A stretch of DNA of 64,000 nucleotides, taken from the NCBI GenBank assembly GCA_030035585.1, contig CM057460.1, forward strand, positions 221,733,711 through 221,797,710, read 5' to 3'. Both the position numbers and the translations under genes were made by a program. Source of the stretch: Dugong dugon. Lineage: Eukaryota > Chordata > Mammalia > Sirenia > Dugongidae. The notes under the pieces are model-generated. The model ran no database searches and was not told where the DNA came from. It saw nothing but the letters and a program-made list of their open reading frames with translations. Shown here in pieces: positions 20,553-32,213 of the stretch (positions are counted from its first letter, which is position 1; each line of letters opens with the position of its first letter).

Positions 20553-23500
20553 TTGTTATCTAGTGCTGCTATAACAGAAATACTGCAAGTGGGTGGCTTT
20601 AACAAACAGAAATTTATTTTCTCAAGTTTAGGAGGCTAGAAGTTGAAATCAGGGCCCTGGCTCTAGAGGAAGGCTGTCTCTCTGTCAGCTCTGGGGAAGG
20701 TCCTTATTCCTTGTTCCTTGGTAATCTTCATGTGGTGTGGCACCTATTGTCCCCATCTGTGCTTGCTTCTCTGTGCCAGATTTGCTCCTTTAATATCTCA
20801 AAAGTGATTGGCTTAAGACATACCCTACACTGATATATAGCCTCTTAACATAACAAAGAAAACCCATTCCCAAATGGGATTATAACCACAAGTATGTTGT
20901 TATTATGTGCCTTCAGGTCAGTTCTAACTCATGGTGACCCCATGGACAACAGAATGAAACAATGACCAGTCCTGCACCACCCTCACAATCGTTATAGTTG
21001 AACCCATTGTTGGAGCTACTGTGTCAATCCATCTTGTTACAGGTCTTCCTCTTTTTCGCTGACCCTCTACTTTACCAAGCATGATGTCCTTCTCCAGGGA
21101 CTGATCCTTCCTAATAACTTGTCCAAAGTACGTGTGATGAAATCTTGCCATCTTTGTTCCAAGGAGCGTTCTGGTTGTACTTCTTCCAATACAGGTTTGT
21201 TTGTTCTTTGGCAGTCCATGGTATATTAAACATTCTTCGCCAACACCACAATTCAAAGGCATTAATTCTTCTTTGGTCTTCCTTATTCATTGTCCAGCTT
21301 TCACATGAATATGAGGCAAATGAAAATATCATGGCTTGGGTCAGGTGCACCTTAGTCCTCAAAGTGACATCTTTGCTTTTGAACACTTTAAAGAGATCTT
21401 TTGCAGCAGATTTGCTCAATGCAAATGTTTTGATTTCCTGACTGTTGCTTCCATGGGTGTTGATTGTGAATCCATGTAACATGAAATCTTGGACAACATC
21501 AATCTTTTCTCCATTTATCATGATGTTGCTTATTGGTCCAGTTGTGAGGATTTTTGTTTTCTCTGTGTTGAGGTGTAATCCATATTGAAGGCTGTAGTCT
21601 TTGATCTACATCAGTAAGTGCTTCAAGTCTTCTTCGCTTTTGGCAAGCAAGGCTGTGTCATCTGCATATCGCAGGTTGTTAATGAGTCTTCCACCAATCC
21701 TGATGCCACATTCTTTCTTATATAATCCAGCTTCTCGGATTATTTGTTCAGCATACAGATTGAATAAGTATGGTGAAAGGATACAACCCTGACGCACACC
21801 TTTCCTGACTTTAAACCATGAAGTCTCCCTTGCTCTGTTTGAATGACTGCCTCTTGGTCTATCCACAGGTTCCTCATGAGCACAATTAAGTGTTCTGGAA
21901 TTCCCATTCTTCACAATGTTATCCATAATTTGTTTTGATCCACACAGTCAAATGCCTTTGCGTAGTCAATAAAACACAGGTAAACACTTTCTGTTATTTT
22001 CTACTTTCAGCCAAGATCCATCTGACATCAGCAACGATATCCCTCGTTCCACGTCCTCTTCTGAATCCAGGTTAAATTTCTGGCAGTTCCCTGTCTGTGC
22101 ACTACTGCAACTGCTTTTGAATAATCTTCAGCAAAATTTGACTTGCCTATGGTATTAATGATATTGTTCAATAACTTCTGAATTCCGTTGGATCACCTTT
22201 CTTTGGAGTGGGCGCAAATATGGATTTCTTCCAGTCTGTTGGCCAGGTAGCTGTCTTCCAAATTTCTTGGCATAGATGAGTGAGCACCTCCAGCACTGCA
22301 TCTGTTTGTTGAAACATCTCAATGGTATTCTGTCAATTACGGAAGCCTTGTTTTTCGCCAGTGCCTTCAGTGCAACTTGAATCTCTTCCTTCAGTACCAC
22401 TGATTCTTGATCGTATGCTATCTCCTGAGATGGTTGAATGTCAACCAATTCTTTTTGGTACAGCGACTGTGTATTCCTCCCGTCTTCTTTTGATGCTTCC
22501 TATGTCATTCAATATTTTGCCCATAGAATCCTTCAGAATTGCAGCTCAAGGCTTGAATTTTTCTTCAGTTCTTTCAGCTTGAGTAATGCTGTGTGTGTTC
22601 TTCCCTTTTGGTTTTCTAACTCCAGGTCTTTGCACATTTCATTATAATACTTTACGTTGTCTTCTTGAGCTGCTCTTTGAAATCTTCTGTTCAGCTCCTT
22701 TACTTCATCATTTAATCCCTTTGCTTTAGCTTCTCTACATTCAAGAGCAATTTTCAGTCTCTTTTGACGTCCATTTTAGTTTTTCTTTCCTGTCTTTTTA
22801 ATGATCTTTTGTTTTCTTCATGTGTGATATCTGTGATGTCTTCCCACAACTCATCTGGTCTTCAGTCTTTAGTGCTCTATGTGTCAAACCTGTTCTTGAG
22901 ATGGTCTCCAAATTCAAATGGGCTAGATTTAAGGTCGTATTTTGGCTGTCCTGGACTTGTTTTAATTTTCTTCAATTTCAACTTGAGCTTGCATATGAGC
23001 AATTGATGGTCTGTTCCGCGGTTGGCCCCTAGCCTTTTTCTGACTGATGATATGGAGCTTTTCCGTCATCTCTTTCTACAGATGTAGTTGATTTGATTCC
23101 TGTGTTTTCCATCCAGTGAGGTCCACGTGTGTAGTCACTGTTTATGTTGTTGGAAAAAGGTATTTGTAATGAAGAAGTTGATGGTCTTGCAAAATTCTAT
23201 CATGCTATTTCCAGTGTCGTTTCTATCACCAAGGCCATATTTTCCAACTATCAATCCTTCTTCTTTGTTTCCAACTTTCACATTCCAATCACCAGTAATT
23301 ATAAATGCTTCCTGATTGCGTGTTTGATCAATTTCAGACTGCAGAAGTTGGTAAAAATGTTCAGTTTCTTCATCTGTGGCCTTAGTGGTCGGTGCATAAA
23401 TTTGAATAATAGTCGCATTAACTGGTCTTCCTTGTTGATGTGTGGACATTATCCTATCACTGACAGCATTGTACTTCAGGATAGATCTTGAAATGTTCTT

Positions 23501-24001
23501 TTTGACGAAGAATGTGATGCTGTTCCTCTTCAGTTGTAATTCCCGGCAGAGTAGACTGTATGATTGTCTGATTCAAAATGGCCAATACCAGTCCATTTCA
23601 GCTCACTAATGCCTAGGATATTGATGTTTATGCGTTCCATTTCATTTTTGATGACTTCTAATTTTCCTTGATTCATACTTCGTACATTCCACGTTCCAGT
23701 TATTAACGGATGTTTGCAGCTGTTTCTTCTCATTTTGAGTCATCAGCAAATGAAGTCCCGAAAGCTTGACTCCATCCACATCATTAAGGTCAACTCTACT
23801 TTGAGGAGGTAGCTCTTCCCCAGTCATATTTTGAGTGCCTTCCGACCTGAGGGGAACATCTTCCAGCACTATATCAGACAGTGTTCCACTGCTATTCATA
23901 AGTTTTTCACTGGCCTTTTTTTTTTTTTAGAAGTAGATCACAAGTATAGGGGTTAGGATTTACAACACAGACTTCTGGGAGACACAGTTCAATCCATAAC
24001 A
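20553..24001 (-). mobile_element. MLT1-like (MaLR) LTR, split by an RTE
   Basis: Left part 20553-20895 reads CTAGTGCTGCTATAACAGAA and TTTATTTTCTCAAGTTTAGG; the right part 23939-24001 reads GGGGTTAGGATTTACAACAC and CAGTTCAATCCATAACA. This is the reversed layout of MLT1-type LTRs. CACAAGTAT occurs at 20887-20895 and 23939-23947 as the target duplication of the RTE. No viral genes are present. Confidence 0.75.
20896..23938 (-). mobile_element. RTE (BovB-like) LINE, nearly full length, inactivated
   Basis: About 3.04 kb. In reverse order the frames give an N-terminal segment (23899-23642), the start of the apurinic endonuclease (23733-23530, TWNVRSMNQGKLEVIKNEME), more endonuclease (23449-23135, ITGDWNVKVGN), the reverse transcriptase (22448-22155; 21926-21606, with NLRYADDTALLAKSEEDLKH holding the YADD catalytic box) and the C-terminal region (21521-21111). 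The frames are in different phases and separated by stops, so the element is dead. The 3' end shows GTTGTTATTATGTGCC read in reverse. It lies antisense to BACE2 in intron 2. Confidence 0.93.
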
Positions 24002-24043
24002 CTCTAAAGGAGTAGCTCTGATGGCCTCTTCTGTGTCCTTCAG

Positions 24044-24260
24044 GTCCAGCACGTACCACTACAAGGGCTTCGATGTCACGGTGAAGTACACACAAGGGAG
24101 CTGGACAGGCTTCATGGGGGAGGATGTTGTCACCATCCCAAAAGGCTTCAACAGCTCTTTCCTCGTCAATGTCGCCACTATTTTTGAATCAGAGAATTTC
24201 TTTTTGCCTGGGATTAAATGGAATGGAATACTTGGACTGGCTTATGCTACCCTAGCCAAG
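24044..24260 (+). CDS. BACE2: BACE2 exon 3, flap region of the N-lobe
   Basis: This 217-bp exon completes Arg134 and encodes residues 135-206, ending in LGLAYATLAK. It contains the flap hairpin (VTVKYTQGSW) that closes over the substrate, with flap tyrosine Tyr149, and an N-glycosylation sequon at Asn170 (NSS, where I recall NTS in human). The acceptor CAG is at 24041-24043 and the donor GTAAAG follows at 24261. A plausible branch point (CTGAT) lies about 23 bases upstream. Only about 42 bp separate the exon from an old LTR fragment that itself contains a 3-kb RTE insertion, so intron 2 is almost wholly repeat-derived up to its splice signals. Confidence 0.96.
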
Positions 24261-24261
24261 G

Positions 24262-24593
24262 TAAAGCTAATCTACTAATTTAAGTAACTCAAATAATGGG
24301 GAGGAGATTCTGAAACTAGGCAATAAAGGGGCTGCAAAAAGAGTCCTGGCCTGTTGTTGGAGATAAATATGAATTTAGCAGTCAATGAGTATCATGTGAA
24401 AATAGACCAGTGGTCACACAATTAATTCTATTTCTAAGCATGTTTTCAATTTAAGGTAAATAGCACTGTTCTGTAAATCTTCTTGCAAGATAGACTAATA
24501 GTGTTACTTTTTTATTTTTTATTTTAGTTATATATTAAAAATGTTAACAGAATCTGAATCGTTCTGATGATGGTGTTTGTTTAAGAGTTTGCA
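24262..24593. other. Intron 3 start, no recognised element
   Basis: AT-rich sequence directly after exon 3. Confidence 0.6.
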
Positions 24594-26105
24594 TTGTTAT
24601 TGTCGTTAGCTACTGTCAGGTTGGCCCCTGACTCATGGCGACTCCATGCACAATGGAAGGAAATGCTACCTCATCCTATGCCATCCCCGTGATCGGTTGC
24701 ATATCAGACCATAGGGTTTTCATTGGCTATTTTTTTTTTATTTTTATAATTTATTGTGTTTCAGGTGAAACTTTACACAGCAAATTTGGTCCCTCTTTAC
24801 CCATTTTTATGCAAATTGTTCTGTGCCATTGGTTACAATTTTTACAATGTGTCAAGCATTCTCATTATTTCCATTCTGTTTGTTCTGTTTCCATTAATCT
24901 AGCTTCCCTGCCCCTCCTTAGCTTCTTGTCTTTGCTTTAGGGTAAATGTTGACCATTTGGTCCCATATAGTTGATTATTTAAGGGGAGCATAGTTCTCAC
25001 TGGTGCTATTGTTTATTTTATAACCCAATCTATTAATTGGCTGAAAGATGACCTTCGAGAGTGGCTTCAGTTTCAAGTTCATAAGATATCTTATGGGGAT
25101 AGTCTCGGGGGTTCCTGTAGTCTCTCTCAGTCCAGTAAGTCTGGCCTTTTTTAAGAAGTTGAATTTTGTTCTACATTTTTCTCCCATTCTAGCCAAGACC
25201 TCCTATTGTGTCCCTGGCCAGAACAGTTAGTAGTGGTGGTGGGGCACCATCTAGTTTTTCTGTTCTCAGGCTAGATGAGGCTATGCTTTGTGTGGGCTAT
25301 TAGTCCTGTGGACTAGTCTCTTCCTTGAGCCTTTGATTTCCTTCATTCTCTTTTGCTCCAGGCAAGTAGAGACGAATAGTTATATCTTAGATGGCCGCTT
25401 GCAAGCTTTTAAAACCCCAGATGCTACTAGCCAAGCTAGGTTGTAGAACATTATCTTTATGAACTGTGTTATGGCAATTGACTGAATTGTCCCATGAGAC
25501 TATGGTCCTAAGCCTTTTAACTCAGTAAACCAATCTTGCGAGGTGTTTGGATATGTCTGGGAAGTCTCCATAAACTGTGCCCCCATGTGCTTCATTGTAT
25601 ATATGAATATATATGCAGCACATATAATCATGTATATGCAAATGCCTACAGATACACCTATACGTGCAAACACGTGTACTCACATATGCCTTCCTATACA
25701 CATGCATACATATATATCTACCTATGTCACCACACACATGTCACATATTTTTTTGGTTGTTATTACTGTTGTTGTAAACTTTTGTATGTTATAACATTTA
25801 CCAAAATTGATCCTTATTCTTGCTTAGTGTCTTCACTTACCTTGGTCACGTTGCGCAGATTTCACCCATGTTTAGGATCGTCTTTCCCATCACCAAAAAA
25901 TAACAAGCACCTACTATCTAGAAAGTGATTCCCCCTCCCATGCCTGGTAGCCATCAAAGAGCGTTGCTTTCTGTGTGTGTACCTATTCTTGACTATTTAT
26001 AAAAGTGAGGCTATGCAATATTTGTCCTTTTGTGACATTGGCTGATTTTTGGAAAGTAGATCACCCGGGCCTTTGTTCTGGAGTTTCTGTTAGGGTAGAC
26101 TTGAA
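24594..26105 (-). mobile_element. RTE-tailed SINE split by L1
   Basis: 24594-24728 (GTTAGCTACTGTCAGGTTGG to TTTTCATTGGCT) continues at 26036-26105 (CATTGGCTGATTTTTGGAAA). The duplicated CATTGGCT marks the L1 insertion. Confidence 0.8.
24729..26035 (-). mobile_element. L1 3' region, older subfamily
   Basis: Starts with a T-rich tail and CAGGTGAAACTTTACACAGC, follows the same 3' UTR plan as the younger copies but diverged, and extends past the UTR (TACAATATTTGTCC-like sequence at the end) toward ORF2. It includes an ATATRCACA-rich simple stretch at 25600-25740. Confidence 0.8.
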
Positions 26106-26539
26106 AGAAAACATGTTTTATTTATTATGTACTGTTATGTAAATTATGCGTGTGCATGAGATGGGGCTTACCTGGACCTGAATGTTGGCAGGTAGAGCGC
26201 CCTCAGCCAGGCCGAGACCACCTTGTGCTCCTTCCCCTTTGCTCCTGAACACCTTCGAGGAGACACCTGGGACCTGCGCATAGACCCCTGAGAGCATGCC
26301 CCAAGACTGTCTGCTGTGGGAATTAGTGATGAGATAAGGAGAAATTTTGGAACCCTCCCTCTCCTCAGCATCAGAACCTTCACAAAATGGGGAAGACTGA
26401 ATTGAATGCTCTCAAAATCCTTGTACTTGGGGCCAACCCAAAGGAAATCATGTTCAGATGCAGGAGGAGGAGGTTGGCTCGCTCGCTGGCAGGGAAATTT
26501 CCACCAGGTAGAGTTGCCAGCAGTGGATTAGACACTGTT
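26106..26539. other. Intron 3, no recognised element
   Basis: No signal recognised. Confidence 0.55.
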
Positions 26540-27052
26540 AGTTACCTCGTGCTGCTCTAACAGAAATACCACAAGTGGAGGGCTTTAACAAAGAGAAGTT
26601 TATTCTGTCATGGTCCAGTAGGCTGGAAGTCGAAATTCAGGGTGCTAGCTCCAGGGGAAGGCTTTCTTTCTGTGTCAGCTCTGAAGGAAGGTCCTTGTCT
26701 TCAGTCTTCCCTTGGTCTGGGAGCATCTCAGTGCAGGGACCTTAGGTCCAGAGGATGTGCTGTGCTCCCAGCACTGTTTTCTTGGTGGTATGAGGTCCCC
26801 CACTCTCTGCTCACTTCCCTTTCCTTTTATCTCTTGTAAGATAAGAGGTGGTGCAGGCCATACCCCAGAGAAACTCCCTTTACATTGGATCAGGGATGTG
26901 ACCTTAGTAAGGGTGTTACATCCCACCCTAATGCTCTTTAACATAAAATTACAATCACAAAATGGAGGACAACCACACAGTACTGGGAATCACGGCCCAG
27001 ACAAATTGATACACACATGTTTTGGGGAGCATATTTCAATCCATGACAGACA
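26540..27052 (-). mobile_element. MLT1-like (MaLR) LTR
   Basis: CTCGTGCTGCTCTAACAGAA and CAGTAGGCTGGAAGTCGAAA at the left; TTTGGGGAGCATATTTCAAT and CCATGACA at the right. Same family as the LTRs at 20553 and 42833. Open frames inside it are not viral genes. Confidence 0.75.
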
Positions 27053-27427
27053 CCAACCTGGATGGGTCCCTGAGCTCTTGGGGACCAGGTTGGTTTGCGT
27101 ACACTGAAGGAAAACAGAAAGAGGTCACCTCTTCTGGCCCTATAATTGAGCACCACACCTTGGCCCAGCATTGTTCAACGTCAGGCTTTGAGCCAGAGCT
27201 AAGTGTTGAAGAGACAAGAAGCGTGATTGTAGGAGTGACAGGCCCAGCGACAACTGAGCCTCTCTTGATCCGTGGGATCCAGAAAAGCAGGCCTGTTTTT
27301 CTACCTTGTAGGAATATTTGTTCTAGCTCAAGTTTATTAGCAATTGGACCGGGGTAGGGGGTACTCCCCAGCCCTGTGGCTTCACAAGGGCAAAGAATAA
27401 CAATTACTGAGCCTATTAGGCATGAGG
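27053..27427. other. Intron 3, no recognised element
   Basis: Open frames on both strands here have no protein features. Confidence 0.5.
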
Positions 27428-27642
27428 GAGTCCCTCCCTGAGTGGTGTAAACAGTTAACACACTCGGCTGCTAACAGAAAGGTTGGCAGTTTGAGTGCAC
27501 CAGAGGTACCTCAGAAGAAGACTTGGTGATCTACTTCCAAAAGCTTACTCATTTAAAACCCTGTGGACCACAGTTCTGCTCTGACACACATGGGGTCACC
27601 ATGAGTTGGAATGGACTCACAGCAACCGGTTGGTTTTTATTA
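27428..27642 (+). mobile_element. AfroSINE, long B type
   Basis: GTCCCTCCCTGAGTGGTGTA to GTTGGAATGGACTCACAGCA. Confidence 0.9.
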
Positions 27643-27654
27643 GGCATGGGATTG

Positions 27655-27800
27655 AGAACATTACAGGATATCAGTCTACTCACTCCTTATGACCACTCCA
27701 TGAGGTATAGTCTATAAAGCCATATTATCCCCATTTTCGAGATGTGGAGACTGAGGGGCAGAGAGGTTTACTCCCTTGTGCAGGTTGGCCAGAACGCGGA
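27655..27800 (-). mobile_element. MIR SINE
   Basis: TTATCCCCATTTTCGAGATG and GAGACTGAGGGGCAGAGAGG. Confidence 0.75.
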
Positions 27801-28384
27801 GTGTTGTGTGCACTTCCCACTCTGTGTCTGTGGAGTCTGGCTGGCCAGTCAGCTCCTTTTCCTACAGTATTGTAGGAAGAGTGTAATCTAGGATTTGCAG
27901 ACTGGAAATAACTTACTTTCCCAAATATGTTGGCACTGACATTGTGACCTTGGGCAAAACGTTTCATCATAATGACTGTCTGGAAATACAAGATATAAGT
28001 ATACTTGATTTTAGGCTAATTATTTGGAAGATGTTAGAATAAACCTAAATAATCTGGAATTCATAATATGTAAAACTTCTGTGAACACAGATTCCTTTGG
28101 GGGTATTTGAGTGTCAAGATGCCTCAGAAAGACCCTTTTTCTTTTTGTCTATGACATTCAAGGAGATTACCAACAATTGGCTTCATGTTCCCCAGGTTTG
28201 GGGAGGCAGTAACAGGATCTGGGGAAAATGGAACAGAGCTGGAAATAAGACTGGCAGGGGGCCCCAGAGGGTGGTCTGGGTTGGTTCCAAAGATAGTTCT
28301 GGAACAAATGGGCCAAGCAGTCAGCAGTGGTCATAGTGCCTGGTGGCCTTTGGTCAGTGCTAGCTGATTTGCCCCAAGGCTGGG
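27801..28384. other. Intron 3, no recognised element
   Basis: No signal recognised. Confidence 0.55.
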
Positions 28385-28545
28385 CAGCAGAACCACCTAT
28401 GGGGCTTCTCACCCCATAGATGCCCAGGCCCACTGCAGACCTACTAAACCAGATCTTCTTGGGGTTAGTCCTGGGCAACCGTATTATTTTTTACAAGCTC
28501 TAGAGGGATTCAGAGGCACAGTCCTAGTGAAGAACCATTTGTCAG
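28385..28545 (+). mobile_element. MER5A-like hAT element
   Basis: CTACTAAACCAGATCTTCTT and ending AGTGAAGAACCATTT resemble the MER5A body and terminal repeat. Confidence 0.65.
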
Positions 28546-28552
28546 AATATTA

Positions 28553-28720
28553 ATAGACCTTTACCAACGGCCAGGCATTGCTCCAAGCTCTTTATATGTA
28601 TTGACCCATTTAATACATATAACGTTTTAGCAGGTTATTGTTATCCCCATCTTACAGATAAGGAAACAGAGGAATAAGTCACACAGTTAGCAAGTAATAG
28701 AGCCAGGATTCAATTCCAGA
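28553..28720 (-). mobile_element. MIR SINE
   Basis: CCAGGCATTGCTCCAAGCTC, CCCCATCTTACAGATAAGGA and AGAGCCAGGATTCAATTCC. Confidence 0.85.
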
Positions 28721-29317
28721 AAGGGAACAAAAGGAGAACACCAGACCAGGTCTCCACTAGACTTATCCCATTTCAGGAAGGGACTTTTCCTTATTCATTG
28801 ACCCAAACACAAAGCCTTTCAACAAACATGACATATACTGTCCCAGATTCTGCCATAGAACTCTATAGAAGCCAAGAAAAAACCAGTGGGAGGCCATATA
28901 AATGGACTAAATGAACAGAAAGATTTATATCTACTTGATAATGGAACTCTACTCTCACTCCCTCCAGAATTATAGTTTTTGTTTTGATAGATAATAGATA
29001 ATCGCTCCTTATGTCAAGCATAGGTGCCTAGAGTAGGCCTAGAGCATCTGTGCTGCCACAATTCACTGTGATGTTTTTATCAAAGACTAACAACTCATGT
29101 TGACTAACTCTAGTATCTCCCAAGTTGTCAAAATCAAATCTAAACGTAAGCCTATTAACTTCCTCTGTGACCACCAGCACCCCTGGCCCACCCCCAACTC
29201 AGAGGTGTTTCCAGGAGATCATTCCTTTTCCTTTTGAGTCCATCGGGAAAAATGGTGGTGTCTTTGGAATATATAGTTACATACAACAAAGGCACAGAGC
29301 GAATTGGGTCTGCCGAA
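28721..29317. other. Intron 3, no recognised element
   Basis: No signal recognised. Confidence 0.55.
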
Positions 29318-29510
29318 ATGCTGTTGTTGTTAGTTGCAGTTGAGTTGGTTCTGACTCATGTCCACCTTTATGTATAACAGAATGAAGTATTGCCTGGACC
29401 AGTGCCATCTTCATGATCTTTGGTGTCTTTGAGTCTATTATTGTGGCTATTGTGTGCATCCACCTCATTGAGGGTTTCCCTTGTTTTTGCTGGCCCTCTA
29501 CCTTACCAAG

Positions 29511-29665
29511 GTCCCTGGGTGGCACAGTGGTTAAGAGCTATGGCTGATAACCAAAAAGTCAGCAGTTCGAATCTACCAGCCACTCCTTGGAAACCCTATG
29601 AGGGTTTCCATAGGGTCACTATGAATCGGAATCGACTCGACGGCAGTGGGTTTGATTTGGTTGGT
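29511..29665 (+). mobile_element. AfroSINE, short A type
   Basis: GTCCCTGGGTGGCACAGTGG to CGGAATCGACTCGACGGCAG; one of the least diverged copies. Confidence 0.9.
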
Positions 29666-30570
29666 TTACTAACCTAAAGGCTGGCAGTTCAAACCCATCC
29701 AGCAGCACCATGGACCTGGTGATCTGCTTCTGTAAAGAGTACAGCCAATGTGGGGACCATGGTCTTGGGGAACATCTAGCTCAATTGGCATAACATAGTT
29801 TATAAAGAAGATGCTCTACATTCTACCTTGGTGAGTTGTGTCTAGGGTCTTAAAAGCCTCTTGGCAGCCATCTAAGACATTCCACTAGTCTCACCTCTCT
29901 GGGAGCAAGGGAGAATGAAGAAAACAAGATACAAGGGAAAGATTAGTCCAAAGGACTAATGGGCCACAACTACCATAGCCTCCACCAGCCTGAGTCCAGT
30001 ACAACTAGATGGTGCCCGGCTACCACCACTGACTGCTTTGACAGGGATCACAACAGAGGGTCCCAGACAGACCCAGAGAAAAATGTAGAACAAAATTCTA
30101 ACTCACAAAAAAGACCAGACTTACTGGCCTGACAGAGACTAGAGAAACCCCGAGCGTATGGCCCCCGGACACCCTTTTAGCTCAGTAATGAAGTCACACA
30201 TGAGGTTCACCCTTCAGCCAAAGATTAGACAGGCCCATAAAACAAAACGAGACTAATGGGGCACAACAGCCCAGGGACAAGGACTAGAAGGCAGGAGGGG
30301 ACAGGAAAGCTGGTAATAGGGAACTCAAGGTTGAAAAGGGGTGGTGTTGACATGTTGTGGGGTTGTTAACCAACGTCATAAAACAGTATGTGTACTGACT
30401 GTTCAATGAGAAGCTAGTTTGTTCTGTAAACCTTCATCTAAAGGATAATAAAAAAATTTTAAAAAAAGATTACAGCCAAGGAAACCCTATGGAGCATTTC
30501 AACTCTGCAACACATGGGTCACCATGAGTTGAAATTGACTCGACGGCAACAGGTTTGGGTTTTTTTTTTC
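29666..30570 (+). mobile_element. AfroSINE split by L1 3' UTR
   Basis: 29666-29748 (AACCTAAAGGCTGGCAGTTC) continues at about 30466 (TTACAGCCAAGGAAACCCTA) to the tail GAAATTGACTCGACGGCAAC. TACAGCCAA is present on both sides of the L1. Confidence 0.85.
29750..30465 (+). mobile_element. L1 3' UTR insertion
   Basis: Begins TGGGGACCATGGTCTTGGGG and ends GATAATAAAAAAATTTTAAA. Its 5' boundary falls at nearly the same L1 nucleotide as the copy at 15150. Confidence 0.92.
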
Positions 30571-30680
30571 CTACTTTATCAACATGAAGTCCTTTTCTAG
30601 TGATTGATTTTTCCTGATGGCATGTCCGAGTTGAAGTCTCATCATCCTCACTTCTAAGAGCATTCTGGTTGTATGTGTGT

Positions 30681-31083
30681 CAGGGAGGAGTAATAAAGCT
30701 TTTTCAACTTCAGGAATGTACCATTGTACCTTTTGTTGCTTCTTGCCCAGTCGCCAGGGTTCAGGATACAGCTTGCCAAGAGCTCAAAACTCTCAGATCT
30801 AGGCCTTCTGTCACCAACTGGGGTCTGTGGTGAGCTTTCCTCAAGGACTAGTCATCTCTTCGGTGTGACAGACCCACTAGGGCTGAGATAGGTGAATAAA
30901 AACTTCAGAAGCAAAGGTGGCTTGTAAAGAGACTGCTGTCTCCTTACTGGAAGGTCTAAGATTAGAATCCACCACCACCTCCCTCTGTAACCCACCTCCA
31001 CGTCTTCTCACGCCGGCCTCACAAGGCAGTCATGATGTGACAGCATCTTAATAGCTTCTGGAAATGCGATCTTATTTTTACAA
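30681..31083. other. Intron 3, no recognised element
   Basis: No signal recognised. Confidence 0.55.
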
Positions 31084-32070
31084 CAGTGGAGCACCAAAAG
31101 GAAAAATAGCAAAATACCATGCAGCTGATAGTTCTGAACAAGGGGATACTGCATGGTTTAAAGGCAGGAAAGGTGTGTGTCAGGGTTGTATCCTTTCATC
31201 ATACTTATTCAGTCTGTATGCTGAGCAAATAATCCGAGAAGCCAGACTATATGAAGAAGAACGAGGCATCAGGATTGGAGGAAGACTCATTAACAACCTG
31301 TGTTACGCAGATGACAAAACTTTGCTTGCTGAAAGTGAAGAAGACTTGAAGCACTTACTGGTGAAGATCAAAGACTACAGCCTTCAGTATGGATTACACC
31401 TCAATACAAAGAAAACAAAGTCCTCAAAACTGGACCAATAAGCAACATCATGATAAACAGGGAGAAGATCGAAGTTGTCAAGGATTTCATTTTACTTAGA
31501 TCAACAATCAACACCTATAGAAACAGCAGTCAAGAAATCAAACAACATATTGCATTGGGCAAATCTGCTGCAAAAGACCCCTGCAAAGTGTTCAAAAGTA
31601 AAGATGTCACTTTGAGGACGAAGGTGCGCCTATACCCAAGCCGTAATATTTTCAGTCGCCACATTGCATGCAAAATCTGGACAATGAATAAGGAAGACCG
31701 AAGAATTGATGCATTTGAATTGTGGTGTTGGTGAAGAATATTGAGTATACTATGGACTTCCAGAAGAACAAACAAATTTGTCTTGGAAGAATGCTCCTTA
31801 GAAGGGAGGATGGTGAGACTTCATCCCACGTACTTGGGACATGCTATCAGGAGGGATCAGTCCCTGGAGAAGGACATCATGCTTGGTAAAGTATAGGGTC
31901 GTCGAAAAAGAGGAAGACCCTCAATGAGATGGACTGACACAGTGAGCTGTAACAATGGGCTCAAACATACCTACTATTGTGAAGATGGCACAGGACCGGT
32001 CAGTGTTTCGTTGGGTTGTATATGGGATCTCTGTGAGTTGGAACCGACTTGACGACACCTAACAACAATT
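31084..32070 (+). mobile_element. RTE LINE 3' half, inactivated
   Basis: The frame at 31064-31441 contains the end of the reverse transcriptase (GVCQGCILSSYLFSLYAEQI and NLCYADDKTLLAESEEDLKH, with YADD). The following phase-shifted frame 31450-31734 gives the C-terminal region. Ends CTAACAACAA. It lies sense to BACE2, just upstream of exon 4. Confidence 0.93.
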
Positions 32071-32213
32071 ACTCTGCCTGATCACAAGCTTGCTTATTGT
32101 TTAGCCCTGGAAAATTAAGTGTAAAGAAAAATAATATTGTGTATAAACATTGGGCCATTCCTTATCTGCACTGTGAGTCATGAAGTTCTTGCCCTTCTTT
32201 TCACTTCCCGCAG

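Larger units (their letters stand above)
29318..30680 (-). mobile_element. RTE 3' fragment interrupted by SINE and L1
   Basis: 29318-29510 (GTTGTTAGTTGCAGTTGAGT to CTCTACCTTACCAAG) resumes at about 30571 (ACTTTATCAACATGAAGTCC to CTAAGAGCATTCTGGTTGTA). Between them lie AfroSINEs and an L1 3' UTR. Confidence 0.8.

Noticed and set aside
21111-23899. Host gene on the minus strand encoding an endonuclease and reverse transcriptase
   Set aside because: The frames match an RTE LINE, lie in different phases with stops, and the whole 3 kb is flanked by a target duplication.
27036-27461. 141-residue minus-strand open frame
   Set aside because: Starts inside an LTR fragment and has no protein features; chance frame.
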